Of a DNA stretch of 64,000 nt, positions 57,250 through 64,000 are shown piece by piece. Every line of letters begins with the position of its first letter. Position 1 is the first letter of the stretch. Source of the DNA: Mytilus galloprovincialis (taxonomy: Eukaryota; Mollusca; Bivalvia; Mytilida; Mytilidae); contig NC_134848.1 in the NCBI RefSeq assembly GCF_965363235.1, positions 61,280,181 through 61,344,180 of the forward strand, in the 5' to 3' direction. The notes under the pieces are model-generated. The model made no database searches. It worked only from the letters and a program-made list of their open reading frames with translations, and was not told the DNA's origin. A program made the translations under genes and the position numbers.

Positions 57250-57545
57250 TTTCTTTTCTGTTTTTATCAAGGTTTTAACATTACTTTAATGATTTTACCA
57301 AGGTTTTATTCAGGTTTTAACATTACTTGTATGATTTTATCGAGGTTTTAGCATGACTTGTATGATTTTATCGAGGTTTTAGCATAACTTGTATGATGTT
57401 TTATACTGTTATCGAGGTTTTAGCATAACTTGTATGATGTTTTATACTCTTATTACATGTATTTCTGAGGAGTATGTTTCTTCATTATTAAAAGACTTTT
57501 TGAAAATTTTTATGTTTTATACTATTATTACCTGTATTTACCTGT
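57250..57545 (+). repeat. Short tandem repeats of 'atcgaggttttagcat.acttg'
   Basis: About six units of 30-45 bp ('ttttatcgaggttttagcat', 'acttgtatgatgttttatac') between the transposase stop and the right end of the MULE. Confidence 0.75.
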
Positions 57546-57759
57546 ACTCACCTGTAATATTGGCGCAAATGAAAGATTTAGTTTTTGGCGCAAATGAAAT
57601 ATGGTTTGTGGCGCAAATGAAAGATTTTTTTGGCGCAAATGAAATGCCAATTGGCGTAAATGAAAAGCACCGGTTTGTTTGTTTTGTTCTTACGTCGTTG
57701 TCAATATAATGGAATTTTATGCGATAGTCATACAAGTGAGAAGTGGAGCTATCTATAAA

Positions 57760-57910
57760 ACCAGGTTTAATCCACCATTTCCCACATAAGAAAATGCCTG
57801 TAGCAAGTCAGGAATATGACAGTTGTTATCCATTCGTATTATGTGTTTGAGCTTTTGATTTTGCCATTTGATTAGGGACTTTCCGTTTTAAATTTTCCTC
57901 GCAGTTCGTT
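57760..57910 (+). repeat. Dispersed repeat fragment
   Basis: 'aaaaccaggtttaatccacc', 'tagcaagtcaggaatatg' and 'gattttgccatttgattagg'. Relatives at 48920-48990 and reversed at 45160-45420. Confidence 0.6.
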
Positions 57911-58089
57911 TTATTTTGTTATTTTACTTTTTGTTAAAGAATTTAGTTAGAGCAATTTATGTATCAAAATCAGGATAACAAAAAAACATAGTACATTTTC
58001 TATGATCGTTGTCAGCATAGTAAAAGATAAAAGATAAAATTGAACAACATGAACTAAGTTACATGTATATGTATACAAAAAATCGAAGA

Positions 58090-58310
58090 TGACAGGCTTA
58101 TAGTTTTGTAAAGGAGACGCGAGTTTTGTCTAAAAAAAAAACATTAGTGACGCTCAAATAAAAAAGAAAAGTCCAAACAAAGTAGGAAGTTAAAAAGCAT
58201 ATAGGACCAAAAATGTTGAAAAGTTTTACCAAATACAGGTGGGGTAATAAATTCCTACGACAGAAAATCGTTTGTATTTCGAACAATTCAAAGTTTTGTA
58301 AACAGTTAAT
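58090..58310 (+). repeat. Dispersed repeat family C
   Basis: 'acgcgagttttgtctaaa', 'cattagtgacgctcaaat', 'aagtttt.ccaaata'. Diverged copy. Confidence 0.55.
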
Positions 58311-59039
58311 CTGTCATATACAGTAACTCTTGTTTTTTATATAAAATTACCGAAATGGTAGATTAACACTTATATAAAAAAGAGTGAAATTTGAGATATG
58401 TGACTTACATGTCATGTACATTTTATATATTTAATGCTTTAATTTATATGCAGTTGTGAAATTGAATAATAAGGCATTTAAAGCTTAAACAAAATAAGTT
58501 TCACATTCATGTAGTTATGTTTTAGCATTAAATTAGCCGAAACGGAAGTTAATATATAAATAAGAATAGTGTATAATTGCCAATGAGACAACTTTTCCAA
58601 AAATCATTTAGAATTGTTTAAAAAAAAAACCTGCTTTTCAGCGATAAAAATGAAACGAGAGGAAAAAAACATGACAATTTGCTTTATAAAGTTAATACAA
58701 TATGCTAAGAAAGAGAAACTGAAGGTGACAAATGGATAGTCAAACTGACAATTATAAACCCACCGACAAAAAACGAAAAACGACATAAACACAAATCTAC
58801 AAAGCACAACATAAATAAATATTGTGAATAACGAACCTTACCAAAAAAAAAAAAAAAAACCAGGGCTGGTATCTGGTGATCCGGAGGGGTAATTAGATCC
58901 TGCTCAACACAATAATATCTTATAGATACCAGTAGTATATTAAAGATTAGACGCAACACTCATTAAAGGACACGACAGAAAGAGATATTGGTATATAAAA
59001 AACGTAGCATATTTATATTAAAAACTGGAGTTGTCAAAT

Positions 59040-59135
59040 TGAACAGTTTTGATTAACCGGTTACTCGGACAATCTGTCGACCGATTAACCGGTTACTCGG
59101 ACAATCATTCAACCAATTAACTGGTTAACCGATCG
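59040..59135 (+). repeat. Two to three units of GATTAACCGGTTACTCGGAC
   Basis: The phrase recurs at about 43-bp spacing with decay in the last unit. Confidence 0.7.
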
Positions 59136-59139
59136 TTGA

Positions 59140-60900
59140 ATTGATGTTTAAGGTCTTTGGTACTCTACAAATGCATGGTTTTATAATAAGATAAATTGAA
59201 GTTTATGGAACTTTATGGTTTGACATTATAAGGCGTTTTACCATTTTTGAGTCCGCATTTCGTTTAAAGTATGACAAAACCTTAGAAGCTAGAGGTGGTA
59301 TATTTTCATTATCTACGCGATATTAAAACAGAGTAAAATAATTAAGTAAATCGTAAAATTTAATCAGCTACCAACTGTGCACAATACATGTACAATAATT
59401 ATGTTTACAAACCTGTTTTGTTTGTTACCTTTGTTCTGTATTTAATACTTACTTTGATTTAGTCACGTTTCTCCAACATTTGATAATAAGACTAAAACAA
59501 CATAAGGGATTATGGGGTCCTTATAAGGACTGGCAGCGTGATAATTACCTATAATTCACCTATATCAGGTTCCTACTAAAATATTGTAAAAAGGGATATT
59601 GTTAAAAAAATATCTATATCAAAACATTAACAAACCATATATTTTTGGTCGAGTTTAACCAGAAACGGTTACGTAATTATTTTCATCCGTATTTGATTTA
59701 CAAAAATTCAAAAGGTTATTCAACAACAAAAATCTTAAATAAACTTCTAATCAAACTGAAAATTTCATAAAAAGTATGAAGAAATAATCTCGAAATCATT
59801 TTTTTTTAAAGATTTTTTTTTTTTTATTAAAAGTAACATGAAAAATCGAAATGTTCACTGACTGTACCTCATTTTAGTAATTTATTCTTTTACTTGATAT
59901 ATTTTTGTATTTGTGTTACATGTAGATGTTAAAATCTAAACCGATGCAAAACAGCCAAGTTTTATTTATGTGAAAAGTCACCAAAAGCGATTGTCTTCCA
60001 GTGCGAAGAACCATATATCTTCCTAGTCGTTCTGTCTGTATATCAATACAGCTGAAGCCAGTTTTCGTGGTATGCTGTCTTAGCAGATGAAATAGTCAGT
60101 CGTATATCTGTCCACTTTTTCAACAAAAACGGAGCTGATACAAATTGGGTAATATAATGAGTATACATTATGATCTTAGTGGTTTCATGATTTACATATC
60201 ACTACTAGAGAGTCCACCAAATATCTTCTTAGTCGTCATCAAGATTATGGACGATATCTTGAAGTTAAAATTCCTGATTTTATATATTTTTAGAGTTTCA
60301 ATTAATTTATAGTAAAGTAATTTATTTTTATCGGATTATTAGCAATCTTTGGCATAACCACGGAATCAAAAATCCACGAAAACACACTTTTTTTTTATCC
60401 ACTCACGAAATTTGGTACCACCGAAATTAAATAAATCCGAGGTATGCAGATATAGTATATGATGATACTCATAGCTGTTGTAAGTTTAAATCTGATATTT
60501 TTTTAATATCAATCTTGTTTATAACTGAATTCAATTGGTTAAATGCACACGTTTGCAAAGTCAAGGAAAACATCTCTTCGTTTATTCCGACAGTGAAAAT
60601 AATTAAATTGGAAAAGAGAAATCATTAAATACTCCTTTTAAATAATCCCAAACATTGTAAACAATGATACTGTGATGGGATTGTCTCATTTTGTTTTAAC
60701 ACAAAATTGTTTCCCAGTCATGTTCATGTGGATGACCATAGTAAAAAACTTCGAAAAACGATCTTCTTTCATCCTTATGTTTTTGTTATTTTGATAATTT
60801 GGTATTTTTGACAAATATTTGTCTTCTGTGTAAAAATGTCACATCTTTTCTTGGAACATGGTGATTGTAAATTCGAAATATTGACAGGACCATAGTTGAA
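59140..60900. other. No gene seen
   Basis: AT-rich DNA. Near 60355-60440 a fragment of the 'ccacgaaa'-rich MITE family is visible. No exon-like frame. Confidence 0.4.
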
Positions 60901-60904
60901 AAAT

Positions 60905-61045
60905 AAACTCATCATAGATATCAGGATTAAAATTTGTACGCCAGACGCGCGTTTCTTATACGAAAGACTCATCAGTGACGCTCGAATCAAAACAGTTAAA
61001 AAGAACAAACAAAGTATGAAGTTGAAGAGCATTAATGGCACCTTT
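60905..61045 (+). repeat. Dispersed repeat family C fragment
   Basis: 'cagacgcgcgtttcttatacg', 'actcatcagtgacgctcgaat', 'gaagttgaagagcatt'. Confidence 0.65.
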
Positions 61046-61640
61046 GTCATCGATTCTATGTACCATCTAATAATATTCACGAGTCTGAGCGGTATGATTT
61101 TGCAAAAGAAACCATAATAATCATGTTTGTAAAAAATGTTACCATACAAAATAGGACACAAGCTGCAAATATAACAATTTTGTCCAATTCCTTGTTGGTA
61201 TAATTCTTACAAAGTCGGGATTCTCATGGCAGATTTTTCACGCACGACAGAATAAGCTTACCCTGTTTATACAGCCCATATCGTTCTATTTGTAGATAAT
61301 GCAATTCCCTAAGATTTTTTTAAATTTTCTAAATGGCAATTATATTGCACCTTAATTTGACACCTGCTGCCTTTTTTTAAATTTTAACTGAACAACATGA
61401 GATTGATATGTAGAAAAAGAGTTTCACTCCATTTGAGTTCAACCTATTCCGATTGTTCCAACTCCAGGGTTTGTCTGTGGATACACGGATGTATACCTGC
61501 ATGAACATTACCATACTACCTTTTTCACGGGTGCATGTATGGAGCACGATCTTTCCAGAGCACCTGAGATCACCTCGGTTTATGTTGTATTTTTTGTTGG
61601 ATTTTTTGTTGGATTTTTTGTTGCTCAGTCTTTAGTTTTC

Positions 61641-62671
61641 TATGTTGTATTTTGTATAATATTGTGTGTCTATTGGTCACTTTGTTGTTTTATGTTGTAT
61701 TGTGTATAATATTGTGTGTCTATTGGTCACTTTGTTGTTCTATGTTGTATTTTGTATAATATTGTGTGTCTATTGGTCACTTTGTTGTTCTATGTTGTAT
61801 TTTGTATAATATTGTGTGTCTATTGGTCACTTTGTTGTTCTATGTTGTATTTTGTACAATATTGTGTGTCTATTGGTCACTTTGTTGTTCTATGTTGTAT
61901 TTTGTATAATATTGTGTGTCTATTGGTCACTTTGTTGTTATATGTTGTATTGTATATAATATTGTGTGTCTATTGGTCACTTTGTTGTTCTATGTTGTAT
62001 TTTGTATAATATTGTGTGTCTATTGGTCACTTTGTTGTTCTATGTTGTATTTTGTATAATATTGTGTGTCTATTGGTCACTTTGTTGTGCTATGTTGTAT
62101 TTTGTATAATATTGTGTGTCTATTGGTCACTTTGTTGTTCTATGTTGTATTTTGTATAATATTGTGTGTCTATTGGTCACTTTGTTGTTCTATGTTGTAT
62201 TTTGTATAATATTGTGTGTCTATTGGTCACTTTGTTGTTATATGTTGTATTGTATATAATATTGTGTGTCTATTGGTCACTTTGTTGTTCTATGTTGTAT
62301 TTTGTATAATATTGTGTGTCTATTGGTCACTTTGTTGTTCTATGTTGTATTTTGTATAATATTGTGTGTCTATTGGTCACTTTGTTGTTCTATGTTGTAT
62401 TTTGTATAATATTGTGTGTCTATTGGTCACTTTGTTGTTCTATGTTGTATTTTGTATAATATTGTGTGTCTATTGGTCACTTTGTTGTTCTATGTTGTAT
62501 TTTGTATAATAATGTGTGTCTATTGGTCACTTTGTTGTTCTATGTTGTATTTTGTATAATATTGTGTCTATTGGTCACTTTGTTGTATTTTGTATAATAT
62601 TGTGTGTCTATTGGTCACTTTGTTGTTCTATGTTGTATTTTGTATAATATTGTGTGTCTATTGGTCACTTT
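61641..62671 (+). repeat. 50-bp minisatellite, about 21 copies
   Basis: Unit TATGTTGTATTTTGTATAAT followed by ATTGTGTGTCTATTGGTCAC and TTTGTTGTTC. Starts fall every 50 bp from 61641 to 62541; the last two units are shortened. The array sits inside a copy of the Penelope-tail repeat, whose flanks are at 61530-61640 and 62672-62755. Open frames inside are artefacts of the repeat. Confidence 0.95.
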
Positions 62672-62810
62672 TAGTTTTTTTTTGGCATGGCATTGTTAGT
62701 TTGTTTTTGAACGAAGAGTTTGAATATCCCTTTGGTATCTTTTTCCACTTTCCTCACTGACATTGACATACTATTTTAAGGGATTATTATACAATGTATA
62801 GAGAAAATCA

Positions 62811-62930
62811 TATGGCTTTTTCAATATCGCATCCGTATCAACCCGAGACACCAATATAATCCCAAGAGCTCTGCTCGAGGGGTTATATTGGTTGTGGGTT
62901 GATACGGTGTTTGATATTGAAAAAGCCATA
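62811..62930. repeat. Long hairpin with arms of about 50 bp
   Basis: TATGGCTTTTTCAATATC at the left pairs with GATATTGAAAAAGCCATA at the right. Inner parts pair as CCGTATCAACCC with GGGTTGATACGG and CCAATATAA with TTATATTGG. The loop is about 15 bases with GAGCTC. Confidence 0.88.
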
Positions 62931-62985
62931 TCATATACACTTTATTATATACATATACCTCAAGTAGATGTTTTTTTATGTGACA

Positions 62986-63111
62986 TGACGTCATACAGAT
63001 AAGGAGGTTTGAAATGACGTCATACAGAATATAGGTTTGACATGACGTCATACAGATAAGGGATTTGATAAAGCCTTTGCAACAGTGACTGCAATCGATG
63101 ACGTGACGTCA
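62986..63111 (+). promoter_or_regulatory. Cluster of four CRE-type palindromes TGACGTCA
   Basis: Perfect TGACGTCA at 62986-62993, 63015-63022, 63043-63050 and 63104-63111, each followed by TACAGA. Spacing is 29, 28 and 61 bp. TGACGTCA is the full CREB/ATF site. No gene start is seen nearby in the window, so a regulatory role is only possible. The units look like a short tandem repeat. Confidence 0.6.
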
Positions 63112-63119
63112 TACAGATT

Positions 63120-64000
63120 AAAGGTGTGATAAAGCTTTTGCGACCGTGCTGATATCGATATATTATAAACATTTTTAATTGGACAATCAAAACAAAAATG
63201 AAATTAAAACAAATCCGTCAAAGAATCAGAAAAGACAGCTGATGAGTACTTTGTTTAGAAATATAAAAAATATATATCTTGTAAATTATCTTGTGGATAC
63301 AGCTGGGCAAAGGTTAAAATGTATTAACATATTATCACTGATGATCATACAATCCTTCATATCATTTGTAGGCGGATACATCACTTTACAGCATTGTATA
63401 AAATAAAAAACCAATAATTAATCTAGGCATTGATCCTTTTGTCGAAGAATTGACAGGTACGTTTAACAAATTGTTGTTTGATATTTAAGAAAGTATGATC
63501 ATTCAATTTCAAAGGTTTCAGTACTTTTTTTTATAGTTGATTAATGCATTTGCATATTGACAGTTATGCAAGTAAACATGCAAATTGTGTGTATACGGTG
63601 CAGAAAATCAAATGCATATCATCAAAGACTTAAAAAAAAAAACAATACTTTTTGTTAATTTAATCAATTGCAGTAAATGCATATTAAAAAGATAATGAAA
63701 AAGTATATATCTATGTTTTTTTGTGGCGGGGTTATGTAGAAGAAATAGCTTTATTATATAAATCGATTTTAAAAGGAAATTGTTTAATTAAAAAGAAAAC
63801 TAACATTATGGTGGTTAGGAATATTTGAATTTGTGCAAGAGCATGCAGACAAAAAGATGCACACGGTGCAGTACAATCATCAAATCAAAGCAAGTACTAA
63901 ACTGTAAACCAAAAAAGAAATATTTCTTTTCAAAGATTTAACCTTTTAAAGTAGATTTTGATGCGATTTGTATTCGCTATTTTCTAATTTTGTTTATATA
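63120..64000. other. No gene seen to the window end
   Basis: AT-rich DNA with short frames only; nothing recognisable on either strand. Confidence 0.4.

Larger units (their letters stand above)
56120..57672. mobile_element. Compact MULE transposon with arrayed inverted ends
   Basis: A 9-bp duplication GTTTGTTTG flanks it (56111-56119, 57673-57681), as expected for Mutator-like elements. Each end holds four or five copies of CATTTGCGCCA (right end: TGGCGCAAATG), spaced about 20-25 bp. Outermost 24 bp match as inverted repeats at about 20 positions. It is 1,553 bp and carries one transposase frame. Confidence 0.85.

Noticed and set aside
61716-62009. 97-codon hydrophobic frame
   Set aside because: It is a by-product of the 50-bp minisatellite, which stays open in three frames because the unit lacks stops.

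Overview
The window looks like AT-rich genomic DNA from a bivalve mollusc, most likely a mytilid mussel. The reasons are intron-rich animal genes with GT-AG junctions, an animal dynactin subunit, and repeat families I know to be abundant in bivalve genomes. The species is an inference. No rRNA, tRNA, CRISPR array or operon was seen.

Three host genes can be read through their splice junctions. (1) About 10.0 to 1.0 kb, minus strand: a composite gene whose exons encode, in order, two C2H2 zinc fingers of ZEB/zfh-1 type, a DUF3504 domain (the Crypton-derived tyrosine-recombinase fold), about ten 20-residue repeats carrying VKLE motifs, a degenerate homeodomain, an acidic linker and a canonical homeodomain. 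Every junction matches in phase. The 3' end was not found. (2) 31.8 to 26.5 kb, minus strand: a three-exon gene for a predicted 854-residue protein with RING, two B-boxes and coiled coil, then a membrane helix, a glycosylation-rich domain of about 420 residues and a second helix near the C-terminus. (3) 36.9 to 48.8 kb, plus strand: a complete seven-exon dynactin subunit 6 gene (DCTN6, 180 residues). The junction between its second coding exon and the next intron has been duplicated in tandem six times.

Most of the rest is mobile or repetitive DNA. There are TIR elements with readable target-site duplications (TTAA, TAA, ATCA, 5-bp and 9-bp classes), a three-level nest of small elements at 10.0-10.8 kb, a compact MULE transposon with its transposase (56.1-57.7 kb), and an unclassified 1.75-kb element with near-perfect 32-bp TIRs (15.2-16.9 kb). 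There are also two broken Penelope-like retroelements lying tail to tail (20.6-26.0 kb), a LINE 3' remnant (35.6-36.7 kb), several minisatellites, and a hairpin next to four CRE-type palindromes (62.8-63.1 kb).

The host genes show no shared pathway. One is a probable chromatin or DNA-binding regulator, one a membrane ubiquitin-ligase-like protein, and one a dynein-dynactin component. Coordinates for dispersed repeats are approximate to about 10-20 bases. Those for exons and for TIR/TSD elements were counted base by base.
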